64,000 bases of DNA. Source: Arthrobacter globiformis NBRC 12137 (GTDB lineage: Bacteria > Actinomycetota > Actinomycetes > Actinomycetales > Micrococcaceae). The position numbers and the translations under genes are program-made. Each line of letters opens with the position of its first letter. The stretch's first letter is position 1. The stretch is from NCBI RefSeq assembly GCF_000238915.1, contig NZ_BAEG01000083.1:154027-218026 (forward strand). Direction: 5' to 3'. This document shows positions 51,981 through 62,473 of this stretch, piece after piece. The notes under the pieces were generated by a model that made no database searches, had not been told where the DNA came from, and worked only from the letters and a program-made list of their open reading frames with translations.

Positions 51981-53054
51981 TCAGGCCTCGGGTGTGCCCT
52001 GGTGGAACCGCAGGCGCCACTGTTCGCCGTCCAGGACCCACAGGGAGCTCCGCAGGGCTGAGCCGGCGCGCGAGTAGCTGCGGTAGGTCAGCAGGACCGT
52101 GTCCGTGCCGATCCGGTCGGCGCTGAGCACGTCCAGGTCGACAGGACCTGCGGGGCTTTCCTCGAGGGACATCATCATCGCGTCGCGGGTCCAGAGGCGC
52201 CCGGCGGTACCGATTTCGGTGAAGTCCGGGTGCAGGAGCTGCCCCGTCCGGCCGATGTCGCTCCGGACATCAGGGCGAAGAAGCTCACGTTCGAAGGCCT
52301 CGACAATCTGTTCGGGCGTGGCGCCGGCCGGAGGCTGCGAAAACTCCTCTACACCAAGGTCGCCGGCACTCAGTTCACTGAAGAGGTCGGGCTCGTCTCC
52401 GAAGAGGGCCGGAGTTCCGGACTCGAAGCGGACCTGGTCGGCGGCTTCGCTGCGGGCCGGGGTTCCTGCCGTGCCGCGGGCCAGTGTTTCAGCCGCGCCC
52501 CGGGCCGGTGTGTCGGGTTCAAACAGCGGAGGGATGCCGCCCTCGCCACGGCCCTCCTTGACGGGCCGCCGGCCTGCCGCCGGTTCCGCGTCGGGGAAGC
52601 CGGGTCCTGAGCGGGCGGCAACACCCTGCTGGTAGGCGATCGCCACGGCCCTGGCGCGCTCGTCGGCGGCTTCGTTCAGCTCGTGCCCGGCGTGGCCCTT
52701 GACCCATTCGAACCTGTACTTCCGCCCGGCGAGCTCCCGGTCGATGTCCTTGAGGATGTCCACGTTGAGCACGGGCTTGCCGTCGGCTTTGCGCCATCCT
52801 TTGCGCTTCCATCCGGGCATCCACTTGGTCACGGAATTGATCACGTACTGGCTGTCGCAGAGGATGTGCAGGTCCTCGTCGGGGAGATGCGCGGTGGAGC
52901 GGAAGAGGTCCAGGACAGCCATCAGCTCACCCTGGTTGTTGGTGCCGTGCGGCCAGCCGCCGGCCCGCCAGCAGTCGTCGTTCACGTACCAGGCCCAGCC
53001 TGCGGGACCCGGGTTTCCCAATGCCGAACCGTCGGCTGCTGCAGTAATCGTCAC
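51981..53054 (-). CDS. RNase HI fused to a C-terminal DUF4440-like domain
   Basis: A 357-residue protein. Residues 1-145 are RNase HI: Asp8 (AADGSALGNPGPAGW), Glu43 (NNQGELMAVL), Asp67 (CDSQYVINS), His121 and Asp131 (NEAADERARA) form the catalytic set, so it should cut RNA in RNA-DNA hybrids. After a low-complexity linker (about 150-235), residues about 245-357 look like a DUF4440/NTF2-like domain (PEQIVEAFERELLRPDVRSD, LLHPDFTEIG, SSLWVLDGEQWRLRFHQGTP). The GTG start at 53054 is the family position. Confidence 0.85.
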   Translation of the reverse strand: MTITAAADGSALGNPGPAGWAWYVNDDCWRAGGWPHGTNNQGELMAVLDLFRSTAHLPDEDLHILCDSQYVINSVTKWMPGWKRKGWRKADGKPVLNVDILKDIDRELAGRKYRFEWVKGHAGHELNEAADERARAVAIAYQQGVAARSGPGFPDAEPAAGRRPVKEGRGEGGIPPLFEPDTPARGAAETLARGTAGTPARSEAADQVRFESGTPALFGDEPDLFSELSAGDLGVEEFSQPPAGATPEQIVEAFERELLRPDVRSDIGRTGQLLHPDFTEIGTAGRLWTRDAMMMSLEESPAGPVDLDVLSADRIGTDTVLLTYRSYSRAGSALRSSLWVLDGEQWRLRFHQGTPEA

Positions 53055-53111
53055 CGAACCATCCTGCCAGACTGGACAGACAAAAAATGCGCAGACAAAA
53101 CGCGCACACAA

Positions 53112-53149
53112 AAAAGTGCGGCCCCCTCGGTGGAGGGGACCGCACTTTT
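53112..53149 (-). terminator. Intrinsic terminator of groEL
   Basis: Arms 53112-53128 and 53133-53149 pair at 16 of 17 positions with a four-base loop. On the minus strand the stem ends in a T-run followed by GTGTG. It begins 23 bases past the groEL stop. Confidence 0.88.
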
Positions 53150-53171
53150 AGACTCTAGAAGCAGCGGGTGG

Positions 53172-54905
<1,734 letters not shown>

Positions 54906-54978
54906 TCACCCCAACCAGGTGTTTCTTTCGCTCCTTGCGCCGCCGCCGGGGAGGTGCCGGCGTGAACCGGACGACCCT

Positions 54979-55005
54979 TTAGCAGTCGGCACGCTGGAGT
55001 GCTAA
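54979..55005 (-). promoter_or_regulatory. CIRCE operator 1
   Basis: TTAGCAGTC (54979-54987), nine bases, GAGTGCTAA (54997-55005): one mismatch from the consensus TTAGCACTC-N9-GAGTGCTAA bound by HrcA. It lies upstream of groEL. Confidence 0.88.
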
Positions 55006-55012
55006 TCAATAA

Positions 55013-55039
55013 TTAGCACTCCCCCGGGGAGAGTGCAAG
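55013..55039 (-). promoter_or_regulatory. CIRCE operator 2
   Basis: TTAGCACTC (55013-55021), nine bases, GAGTGCAAG (55031-55039): left arm perfect, right arm 7/9. The inner arms of the two operators also form GAGTGCTAAT/ATTAGCACTC. The spacing of seven bases between the two elements suggests cooperative HrcA binding. Confidence 0.82.
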
Positions 55040-55100
55040 CAGATGCGCCTGTTAATCCCGCGAACGTGCGGAGTATTCGCTGCCAGCGATCAGCCAGCGA

Positions 55101-56375
55101 TCAGCCGGCAGACCTGCCGGCGGCCTCGCTGCCCGTGAGCTTCGCCTTGTTGTCGGCTCCGTAGGTGAACACCATGAACTTGGCAGCGGTGACGTCTCCG
55201 TTAGCATCGAAGCGGACAGGTCCAGACTCGCCGTCGTAGTCGATGGCCTTTCCGTCCCGGATGGCGGCAAGGCAGTCCTTGTACGTCGAGCAGACGGCCC
55301 GCGGGCCGGACGGCGAGGCGGACGCCCGGCTGCCGGAAGTGCCGCCGGAGACGGGAATGAGCGTACCGGCGATGGAGGCACCGGCGTCGTCCTCTGCCTC
55401 AGCGGCGGCCAGGGCCGCGAGGTTCACGGCGTCATAGGTCTCGGCGGCGAACGTCATGTCCTTGAGTCCCGCATCGATGGCCACGAGTTCAGCCTGGAAG
55501 TGCGCCGAGGGGAAGACCCCGGGCACCAGGGCACGCGTTCCCTCCAGCGACTTCGATCCGAGGGCGGACCCGTACTGCCTGAAGCCGCCGTCGCCGAGGA
55601 TGAGTTTGTTGCCCGGCAGCCCGGCGTTGGTGAGCTCGGCGATGGCGCCCTGCGCACCGTCCCGGGCAATGACGACGACGGCGTCCGGTGCCGCGTCGCG
55701 GGCAGCGGCCGCGGACTTCTGTGCCTCGCCCGCTTTGAAGCCGGAGACGGTGACGGGGTCCAGCCCGCCAGCCTTGGCCGAAGCGGACACTGCCGCAGAC
55801 ACGGCCTGGCCGTAGCTGCCGTCCTCGTAGACCACCGCGAGGCTGTTGGCTCCAGCGTCCTTGGCGAGTTTCACCAGCACGGGAGCCTGCGCGATGTCAG
55901 CCGCCGCCGTGCGGAAGTAGTAGCCGCCGCTTTTGTAGCTGCTGAGTTCGGGTGCCGTGTTGGCGGGAGAGATGAGCGTGATCCCGGCTTTGGACAGCAC
56001 GTCGATGGCGGCCGGCGCTCGGCTGGAGTCGGTGGGACCGATCACGACGTCGGCCTTGGCATCGGCGAGTTTCCGGGCCTGCGCGGCGGTGTCGGCCCCG
56101 GCGGTTTCGGGCAGCAGTTCCACGGGCCGTCCCTTGTGTCCGCCCGCCGCGTTGATCTGCTGGACGGCGAGCTTGGCCGCAGCGAGTTGGGCGGCGTTCA
56201 GGAAGGCCTGGGGTCCGGTGTTGTCGAGGATCAGTCCGATCCGCAGGGTCCCGTCGCCGCTGGCTTCCACCGGAGCCGTCCGGGCATTGTCCCCGGATCC
56301 GGAGCAGGCAGCCAGCGTCATCACGACGGCGGCGCCCCAGACAGCGGATCCCAGGAGACCTGTGCGTCGTGCCAC
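55101..56375 (-). CDS. ABC transporter substrate-binding lipoprotein, branched-chain amino acid type
   Basis: A 424-residue periplasmic-binding type 6 (LivK-like) protein. The signal peptide ends with lipobox LAAC (about residues 20-23). RIGLILDNTGPQAFLNAAQL (near 46) and VIGPTDSSRAPAAIDVLSKA (near 111) are family landmarks. No permease or ATPase genes are adjacent, so it may be an orphan receptor. Its GTG start shares one base with the TAG stop of cspA (TAGTG at 56373-56377 on the complement), so it depends on cspA translation. Confidence 0.85.
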   Translation of the reverse strand: MARRTGLLGSAVWGAAVVMTLAACSGSGDNARTAPVEASGDGTLRIGLILDNTGPQAFLNAAQLAAAKLAVQQINAAGGHKGRPVELLPETAGADTAAQARKLADAKADVVIGPTDSSRAPAAIDVLSKAGITLISPANTAPELSSYKSGGYYFRTAAADIAQAPVLVKLAKDAGANSLAVVYEDGSYGQAVSAAVSASAKAGGLDPVTVSGFKAGEAQKSAAAARDAAPDAVVVIARDGAQGAIAELTNAGLPGNKLILGDGGFRQYGSALGSKSLEGTRALVPGVFPSAHFQAELVAIDAGLKDMTFAAETYDAVNLAALAAAEAEDDAGASIAGTLIPVSGGTSGSRASASPSGPRAVCSTYKDCLAAIRDGKAIDYDGESGPVRFDANGDVTAAKFMVFTYGADNKAKLTGSEAAGRSAG

Positions 56376-56578
56376 TAGACGGGCCGGACCTTTTCTGCCT
56401 GCGGACCCTTTTCGCCTTCGCCCACTTCAAGCTCCACCCGCTGGCCCTCATCCAGGGCCCGGTACCCGTCGGTCTGGATGGCCGACCAGTGCACAAAGAC
56501 GTCGTCGCCCGATTCGTCAACGGTGATGAAGCCGTAGCCCTTGTCCGCGTTGAACCACTTCACGGTTCCCAATGCCAT
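56375..56578 (-). CDS. cspA: Cold-shock protein CspA family
   Basis: A 67-residue cold-shock domain protein: [20 protein letters not shown] with RNP-1 KGYGFI, and [12 protein letters not shown]-2. It should act as an RNA chaperone. It is upstream of the binding-protein gene and overlaps it by one base. The start at 56578 gives the usual length. The 158-base upstream stretch is the expected 5' UTR/promoter region. Confidence 0.94.
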   Translation of the reverse strand: MALGTVKWFNADKGYGFITVDESGDDVFVHWSAIQTDGYRALDEGQRVELEVGEGEKGPQAEKVRPV

Positions 56579-56736
56579 GATCCCCACACTTTCAGGTTGC
56601 TTCCGTAAGGCCCACGTCGGTGTGTGCCGTGAATTACGCCTTGAAGCCTGTCATAACTGTATCCAGTCAGGCCCTTGCAGGCGCAGGCCGACGGCCGGCA
56701 GCGGAGGCAATAGTTATTCAGGCGTAACCGGACCAG

Positions 56737-57387
56737 CTACTCGTAGCCGGGGCCCAGGACCACCGCAACGGGCGTCGGGAAGTCCGCGCTCTCGACCAGC
56801 GTGGGGATGTTCAGCAATGCACTGAGTGCCTCGGCGTTGGCCCTGTGGGCAGCGTCCGAGTAGAAGATCACCGACTGTTGCTGGGGAGCACCCTGCCAGT
56901 TGGCCACCTCACCGAGCACCCAGCCGTCGGACTTGACCGTGGCACCAACACGTCCGGCCAGTCCGGAAGTCAGCGTGCCATTGAAAATGGCGACCGGCTG
57001 CGACTTGTCCACCGCCGCAGGGACAATGGTTTCCGAGGTGGCCGGCTCCAGCGCGGAGGGCGACGCCGGGTCGGAGGCGGACGCCGAAGCCGAGGCGGTG
57101 GCGCTGGGTGCCGCACTTCCCGATGGCCTCGCCGTGGGGCTGGCCGACGCCGTGGAAGTGGAAATGGAAGTTCCGGCCGCCGCGGCGGGCTGTGGCGAGG
57201 TGGCGGTCTGGAAGCCCAGCTGCGGCAGCAGGAGGAAAGCAACCAGGCCGACGGCGAGCGCCCCGATTCCCACGGAAAGGATCGGCCACAACTTCGGGCG
57301 CGACGGCGCGGAGACAACGCGGTGTACGCCCTGCCGGGAGGAGTCCTCAGGCACCCTGTCGAATTCGTCCCGAGCAAAATTAGTCAT
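56737..57387 (-). CDS. LytR C-terminal domain membrane protein
   Basis: A 216-residue protein with one transmembrane helix (WPILSVGIGALAVGLVAFLL, about 33-52), a Ser/Ala/Thr/Pro-rich linker (about 60-115) and an extracellular LytR_C domain (VAIFNGTLTSGLAGRVGATV near 132, SVIFYSDAAHRANAEALSAL near 170). LytR_C domains occur in proteins related to attachment of wall polymers. It lacks the LytR-CpsA-Psr catalytic domain. It is downstream of a DUF3263 gene, as in many actinobacteria. Confidence 0.85.
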   Translation of the reverse strand: MTNFARDEFDRVPEDSSRQGVHRVVSAPSRPKLWPILSVGIGALAVGLVAFLLLPQLGFQTATSPQPAAAAGTSISTSTASASPTARPSGSAAPSATASASASASDPASPSALEPATSETIVPAAVDKSQPVAIFNGTLTSGLAGRVGATVKSDGWVLGEVANWQGAPQQQSVIFYSDAAHRANAEALSALLNIPTLVESADFPTPVAVVLGPGYE

Positions 57388-57436
57388 GGTAAACAGGCGT
57401 CCTTGTTGGTTTTCGCCGGCAGTCCGGCACTAGCAG

Positions 57437-57811
57437 TTACGCGTCAGATCCAAGGCGGCGGGCAGTGCGGGCCCGCTGACGTGACGTACGTAGTCTACGC
57501 AATCTCTTTACCAGCATGGGGTCGTGGGCCAGCGCGTGCTCTGTATCAATGAGGGCATTGAGGATCTGGTAGTAGTGCGTCGCGGACAGGTCAAAGAGCT
57601 CGCGGATGGCCTGTTCCTTGGCGCCGGCGTACTTCCACCATTGCCGTTCCAGGGCAAGAATCTGCTGCTCCCGCTCACTCAGTGGCGAGTCCCGTGGCGT
57701 GAAGCCGTCCAGCAGCGAGCCGCTCCGCAACCCGTGCTCCTGCACTGAATCGTGCCCTGAATCCTGCACTGAATCCTGCTCGGTGAGATGGTCCTGCAAC
57801 GGCTCGGCCAC
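57437..57811 (-). CDS. DUF3263 domain protein
   Basis: A 124-residue protein. The DUF3263 core (about 42-105) reads [20 protein letters not shown], then [20 protein letters not shown] and [11 protein letters not shown]. The spacing looks helix-turn-helix-like and suggests nucleic-acid binding. The N-terminal 40 residues contain short DSxQ/DSGH repeats coded by 12-base DNA repeats (57744-57779). GTG at 57811 follows AAGGAGAG at four bases. It is 49 bases upstream of the LytR_C gene. Function unknown. Confidence 0.85.
   Translation of the reverse strand: MAEPLQDHLTEQDSVQDSGHDSVQEHGLRSGSLLDGFTPRDSPLSEREQQILALERQWWKYAGAKEQAIRELFDLSATHYYQILNALIDTEHALAHDPMLVKRLRRLRTSRQRARTARRLGSDA
57744..57779. 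repeat. Three 12-base tandem repeats in the DUF3263 gene
   Basis: Units ACTGAATCGTGC, CCTGAATCCTGC and ACTGAATCCTGC run in tandem at 57744-57779. They keep the frame and encode the repeats in the protein N-terminus. Confidence 0.85.
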
Positions 57812-57959
57812 TGCGCTCTCCTTAGCTGAATCCGGTCAAAGTACCTCCCCTATGTTACGGAGGAATAACAGCCTTGTCATTTGCGGCGCGGCGGCACGGG
57901 CCGCCCATCCGTCGACGGTTGCGGCGGGCTCGGGCCAGCCGTGCGGGAGAATGGACACC

Positions 57960-58739
57960 GTGGAACCTGAACCGCTCTTCGACCTCGAGCCCATCATGGC
58001 TGGCCCGGACTTCGCGGAGCTGGCCGGCCTGCCCCTTGGCGAGCTGATGGCACCCGACTGGGCGGACGCGCTGGCGGGAGTGGAGGCCGAGTTGCGGTCC
58101 GTCCTGTCCTTCCTCGCCGGCGAGGAGGCGGCCGGGCAGCGTGTGCTGCCGTCGGCGTCGAACGTCCTCAGAGCTTTCCGGCAGCCCCTGAACGGGGTTC
58201 GGGTCCTGATCGTCGGCCAGGATCCCTATCCCACCCCCGGGCACGCTGTGGGGCTGGCCTTTTCCGTGGACGCCGGCACCCGCCCCATCCCGCGCAGCCT
58301 GGTTAACATCTACAAGGAACTCGAAACGGATCTGGGCCTGCCGCCGCGGATCCACGGCGATCTCGGCGCCTGGGCAGACCAGGGCGTCCTGCTGCTCAAC
58401 CGGGTGCTGAGCGTACGTGAGGGCGCTGCCGGGTCCCACCGCGGCAAGGGCTGGGAACCGATCACGACGGCGGCTGTTGACGCCGTCGTCGGCCGCCGGA
58501 CAGCGGGGGGAACCACAGCGCCTCTCGTCGCCGTGCTCTGGGGCAAGGATGCCGAGAGCGTCCGCCCCCTGCTGGGCAGTACGCCCGTGGTGGCCAGCGC
58601 CCACCCCAGCCCGCTCTCCGCCTCGCGGGGGTTCTTCGGCTCCCGGCCGTTCAGCCACGCGAACGACCTGCTGAAAGAGCAGGGTGCCGGGCCTGTGGAC
58701 TGGGAACTCCCGGCGGTCCCGCCACGGTACTTAGGCTAG
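57960..58739 (+). CDS. ung: Uracil-DNA glycosylase
   Basis: A 259-residue family 1 uracil-DNA glycosylase. [18 protein letters not shown] contains the catalytic aspartate; [20 protein letters not shown] and [18 protein letters not shown], with the catalytic histidine, are present. It removes uracil from DNA. GTG at 57960 has GGGAG ten bases upstream; an ATG at 57951 is too near that site. The stop codon lies inside the iron box of the next gene. Confidence 0.95.
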   Translation: MEPEPLFDLEPIMAGPDFAELAGLPLGELMAPDWADALAGVEAELRSVLSFLAGEEAAGQRVLPSASNVLRAFRQPLNGVRVLIVGQDPYPTPGHAVGLAFSVDAGTRPIPRSLVNIYKELETDLGLPPRIHGDLGAWADQGVLLLNRVLSVREGAAGSHRGKGWEPITTAAVDAVVGRRTAGGTTAPLVAVLWGKDAESVRPLLGSTPVVASAHPSPLSASRGFFGSRPFSHANDLLKEQGAGPVDWELPAVPPRYLG

Positions 58740-58749
58740 GCTTACCTGC
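58731..58749 (+). promoter_or_regulatory. IdeR/DtxR iron box
   Basis: The 19 bases match the DtxR/IdeR consensus TTAGGTTAGGCTAACCTAA at 15 positions. It overlaps the ung stop and lies directly before the start of the siderophore-interacting gene, so bound IdeR would block it. IdeR is encoded at 41219-41914. Confidence 0.8.
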
Positions 58750-59589
58750 ATGACTTCCCTTCCGGCCACCACCACCGCCACGAAAAATTCCCGCCCGCAG
58801 GTCACCCTGAGCGTCCTTCGCCGGGAGCAGCTTTCCGCACACATGGTGCGGATCGTCGCCGGCGGTCCGGGGTTTGCTGACTACGTCAACAACGACTTCG
58901 TGGACCGGTACGTCAAGATCGTCTTTCCGCAGCCCGGGGTGGACTACCCCCAGCCCCTGGACCTTTGGGCCATCCGGGAGACCATGCCCCGCGAGCAGTG
59001 GCCGCACACCCGGACCTACACGGTCCGCTGGGTGGATACGGCCGCCGGCGAACTGGCCGTTGATTTCGTCGTTCACGGCGACGAGGGCCTGGCCGGTCCC
59101 TGGGCTGCCGCGGCCCAACCGGGCGACACCCTCATCTTCACGGGGCCCGGAGGCGGCTACAACCCCGATCCGGCCGCGGACTGGTACCTGCTGGCCGGGG
59201 ATGAGGCCGCACTGCCGGCGGTGGCCGCCGTCATCGAATCCCTTCCCGCACACGCCCGCGGCGTCGCCTTTATCGAGGTGGGTTCGGACGCGGACGTCCA
59301 GGAGATTGCTGCCCCTGCCGGACTCGAGCTGGTCTGGCTTCAGCGCGGAGACGTTCCCGCCGGTGAGAGCAGCCAGCTGGTGGAGGCAGTGCGCACCGCC
59401 GCCTGGCCCGAGGGGCGCTTGAACGTGTTCGCGCACGGAGAGCGCGGCTACATGAAGGGCCTGCGGGAGGTGCTGTTCCGTGAGCGCGGCCTGGACCGCA
59501 GCCAGGTTTCGCTGTCCGGCTACTGGGCCAAGGGCCGGGTCGAGGACGTGTTCCAGGCTGAGAAGAAGCTGCCGATAGGCCAGATCTAA
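58750..59589 (+). CDS. Siderophore-interacting protein (ferric-siderophore reductase)
   Basis: A 279-residue flavoprotein of the SIP/ViuB family that reduces ferric siderophores in the cytoplasm. FVDRYVKIVFPQPG near 50 and RTYTVRW near 87 (FAD binding) are present, as is the nucleotide-binding PGGGYNPDPAADWYLLAGDE near 139. The end YWAKGRVEDVFQAEKK is typical. The ATG at 58750 follows an iron box, so it is expected to be induced in iron starvation. Confidence 0.93.
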   Translation: MTSLPATTTATKNSRPQVTLSVLRREQLSAHMVRIVAGGPGFADYVNNDFVDRYVKIVFPQPGVDYPQPLDLWAIRETMPREQWPHTRTYTVRWVDTAAGELAVDFVVHGDEGLAGPWAAAAQPGDTLIFTGPGGGYNPDPAADWYLLAGDEAALPAVAAVIESLPAHARGVAFIEVGSDADVQEIAAPAGLELVWLQRGDVPAGESSQLVEAVRTAAWPEGRLNVFAHGERGYMKGLREVLFRERGLDRSQVSLSGYWAKGRVEDVFQAEKKLPIGQI

Positions 59590-59624
59590 AGCCGGAAGAT
59601 CTAACGCCGCAGGATCCAGCAGGC

Positions 59625-61121
59625 CTAGCGGCGGCGGGCGCGCCGCCGCTCGTTGCTGGCGAGGCTGCGCGTGAGCGGCCGGGCAAGCGTGTCACCGAGC
59701 ACAATGCCGCCGGCCACGCCGAACACGATCGCACCGGCGCTGAGCATCCCGCCGGCCCCCAGCAGGATCTCGGACTCCTCGATGGTCAGAACATACATCG
59801 ACCGGAATATAGTGAGGCCGGGCAGGAGAATCAGACCGGCCGGCACGGCGACCACCAGCTGCGGAGCCCCCATCTTCAAGGCCACCACGCGGGCCAGCAG
59901 GCCGATCACGACGGCGGCAAGCGCCGGCGAGAACCGCGCGCCAGCGCCCAGCAGGTCACTGCCGATGAGGACCAGGTGCCCCACTACGCCGACAGCCGCC
60001 GTCGGAAGCAGCAGTTTCCAGTCCGTTTGCTCGGTGATGCCGATCGCCACAACAGCGACGGCAACCATGATCACCTGTATCCACAGCGGATACGCGGGCG
60101 GAAAGGTCTCCGTGACGTCGATCGGCGCCATGCCGATCCGGTCCCCCACCACGAACGCGACTGCGATCCCGGCGACCACCGCCCCGAATGTCAGCAGCGT
60201 GGAAAGGAAACGTCCGGCCGCCGTGACGGGAAAGCCGTTGATGGCGTCCTGCACCGAGGAGACCAGGCGCCCGGTGGGAAGCAGCAGCAGGATGCCGCCC
60301 ACCACCACAATGGCGGGGGCCAGCCGGAAGCCCACGGGACTGCCGAACTTCCACATGAGCAGCGCGATGACCGTAACCACAAAAGAGCACGCCGCCGTGA
60401 CGAAGAAGTCAGGCGTCCGCCAGCGGCCCAGCTTCCTGGCCAGCAGGCTGATCAGGATATTGGACGCGAAGGCCACCGCGGAGGCGCCGGGGCCGCCGCC
60501 GATCACGCCAACGAACACCGCCGAGAAGACGGCGAACGCGACCGTCACCATCCAGCGCGGAAACGGCTTGGGGCTGCGGATGATCTCGTCGAGCCGCCGG
60601 ATGGCCTCGTCCCGGCCAACGCCTCCGGCCACGATGTCGGTGACCAGTTGGTGGACCTTGGCAAGCCCGGCGTAGTTGTTCGTCCAGGAACGGACCACCC
60701 GCAGGAGCGCGATGGGAGTCTGGTCCTTCGGGGCGTAGTTGATGCCCACGGACTGGTTGGTGATGTCCACCTCGATGTTCTTCAGCCCCAGGGCTGCGGT
60801 GACCGCAATGATGCTCGTCTCCACCTCGAGGGAGCCCGCACCGTAGCGGAACATGGATTCAGCGAGATGCAGCGCAAAGTCCATGGTCTTGCGTGCCGAC
60901 GTGTCGACGCCGCCCACCTGGATCATCGGGTTGGCATAGGGGCTCCCGGCGAGCCGGTCCACGATGCTCAGCGGCGCCGTCGGCGGACTTTCACTCTGCA
61001 CCAGCCGGCGGAGCATGCGCTTGGCCGCCGCGTTCTGGTGCATCTGCGAGGGGGTGAGTGGCTCCGTTTTGGGCAGCCCGTCCGTGGGCGGCCGGTTTGC
61101 GCCGCGGGGTTGTTTGGCCAT
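59625..61121 (-). CDS. Threonine/serine exporter family protein
   Basis: A 498-residue ThrE-type exporter. A soluble N-terminal domain with DFALHLAESMFRYGAGSLEV and VDITNQSVGINYAP precedes about ten transmembrane helices. This is the fused form of ThrE (DUF1212 plus DUF3815 parts). It probably exports threonine, serine or small peptides. It is convergent with the siderophore-interacting gene. Confidence 0.88.
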   Translation of the reverse strand: MAKQPRGANRPPTDGLPKTEPLTPSQMHQNAAAKRMLRRLVQSESPPTAPLSIVDRLAGSPYANPMIQVGGVDTSARKTMDFALHLAESMFRYGAGSLEVETSIIAVTAALGLKNIEVDITNQSVGINYAPKDQTPIALLRVVRSWTNNYAGLAKVHQLVTDIVAGGVGRDEAIRRLDEIIRSPKPFPRWMVTVAFAVFSAVFVGVIGGGPGASAVAFASNILISLLARKLGRWRTPDFFVTAACSFVVTVIALLMWKFGSPVGFRLAPAIVVVGGILLLLPTGRLVSSVQDAINGFPVTAAGRFLSTLLTFGAVVAGIAVAFVVGDRIGMAPIDVTETFPPAYPLWIQVIMVAVAVVAIGITEQTDWKLLLPTAAVGVVGHLVLIGSDLLGAGARFSPALAAVVIGLLARVVALKMGAPQLVVAVPAGLILLPGLTIFRSMYVLTIEESEILLGAGGMLSAGAIVFGVAGGIVLGDTLARPLTRSLASNERRRARRR

Positions 61122-61248
61122 CAGGGCTCCCTCCGTTCAGGCCTCAGCCGTTCAGGCTCGCAGGTTGTGCAGCTGTATGGATCCAGTCTTTCAGGCTTCT
61201 GTCGCAAAAGGTCCCGGCTCCCCGGCGCAGTGCCGGGAATCACGGTCC

Positions 61249-62337
61249 TCAGTAAAACTGCTGCCCGGTGCGGCGCGTGTACAGCTGCCGGGCGACGCGT
61301 TCGCCTGCAACAATCCACGCCTTGTACTTCAACGGGCTGATGACCTGGTCATAGCAGCCGACGAAATCAGTGACCGTCTTGCTGAAGCTGGTCTTGAACA
61401 GCCCCAGCCCGTGGAAGGGATTCGACGTGTCCTTGAGTTTGTCGCTGGGTGGCGTTCCGCAGAAATCGTATTCGGTGCAGCCCAGCTCCTTGAGCTGGTT
61501 GATCGCTGTCCACTGCACCAGGTGCGAATCACCGTACTGGTTGCGTTTCTGGAGCGACCCGCCGTCCTTGTACGTGCCCTTGCGGCCGTAGTTGATGACA
61601 AACGCGCCCACCGAGGGAACCCCGTTTTCGTACACAAACATGAGCCTGCCCTGGCCGCGCTTGATGAAGTTCGTCCAGAACTGGCGGTAGTACTCGTATT
61701 CGCGGACCCGGACCTGCGACTTCGCCTGGACGGTGTCGGTCATCAGGGCGTACATGGACTTGAAGTTTTCCTCGCTGGGATCCACGTTGTGCACCTCGAC
61801 GCCCTCACGGATGGCGCGGCGGACGGCGTTCCGTCCCCGTGAGTGGAGGTTGCGGAGCAGCTGGTTCTCCTCGGGGGAAATATCCAGCAGTGCCGTGGAG
61901 TCGTTGGGCTGCAGATTGTGCGTCTTGACCAGCCCGGCCCCCTCGATCACCCTTCGGGCGGCGTCGCTAAGGATGACGTCCGGCTCGATCTTGATGGCGA
62001 AGACGCCCAGCCGTGCGCGCTTGACGAACTCCGCGTTGGCCGCGGCGATCCCCGGGATGTCCTCGACGCCGGCAACGTCCGGCCCCTTGATGAGGTACCA
62101 GAGCTTGCCCAGCACCGGGAAGCTCTTTTCCAGGACGAGGTTGTAGCTCGTGTAATCGGCCGTTTCGTAGACAAGGTGCAGGGTCTTCCAGCCGAAGTGC
62201 TGCTTGACCTCGGCGAAGGCCTCCGACTGCAGCAGGTTTCCGCCGTTCGGATTCGCGGTGACGTGGGAGTCCCAGTTGGCAACCTCTTCGGAGGTGGCAA
62301 AGCGGGCAGTGAATTCTCGCAAGTGTGCCGTGTCCAA
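61249..62337 (-). CDS. FemX/FemABX-type peptidoglycan bridge ligase
   Basis: A 362-residue aminoacyl-tRNA-dependent transferase of the FemABX family. GGNLLQSEAFAEVKQHFGWK near 32, LRNLHSRGRNAVRRAIREGV near 161 and CGTPPSDKLKDTSNPFHGLG, LFKTSFSKTVTDFVG near 295-330 are family landmarks. It should add an amino acid to the peptidoglycan cross-bridge (serine, alanine or glycine in Arthrobacter). The TTG start at 62337 has only a weak ribosome-binding site. A small hairpin (61221-61237) follows the stop. Confidence 0.88.
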   Translation of the reverse strand: MDTAHLREFTARFATSEEVANWDSHVTANPNGGNLLQSEAFAEVKQHFGWKTLHLVYETADYTSYNLVLEKSFPVLGKLWYLIKGPDVAGVEDIPGIAAANAEFVKRARLGVFAIKIEPDVILSDAARRVIEGAGLVKTHNLQPNDSTALLDISPEENQLLRNLHSRGRNAVRRAIREGVEVHNVDPSEENFKSMYALMTDTVQAKSQVRVREYEYYRQFWTNFIKRGQGRLMFVYENGVPSVGAFVINYGRKGTYKDGGSLQKRNQYGDSHLVQWTAINQLKELGCTEYDFCGTPPSDKLKDTSNPFHGLGLFKTSFSKTVTDFVGCYDQVISPLKYKAWIVAGERVARQLYTRRTGQQFY

Positions 62338-62473
62338 TCTTCGCTTACGTTTCGTGCAGTTGCCGGAGAAGCAGCCTCAAGTCTATCCGCCAGGCCTCCC
62401 GGACCGCTTGCCGCGGGCACGTGATCCGGGAGGCCTCCTTGACTCTGGCTGCGCCCTTGGCAACTGTAGAGAA

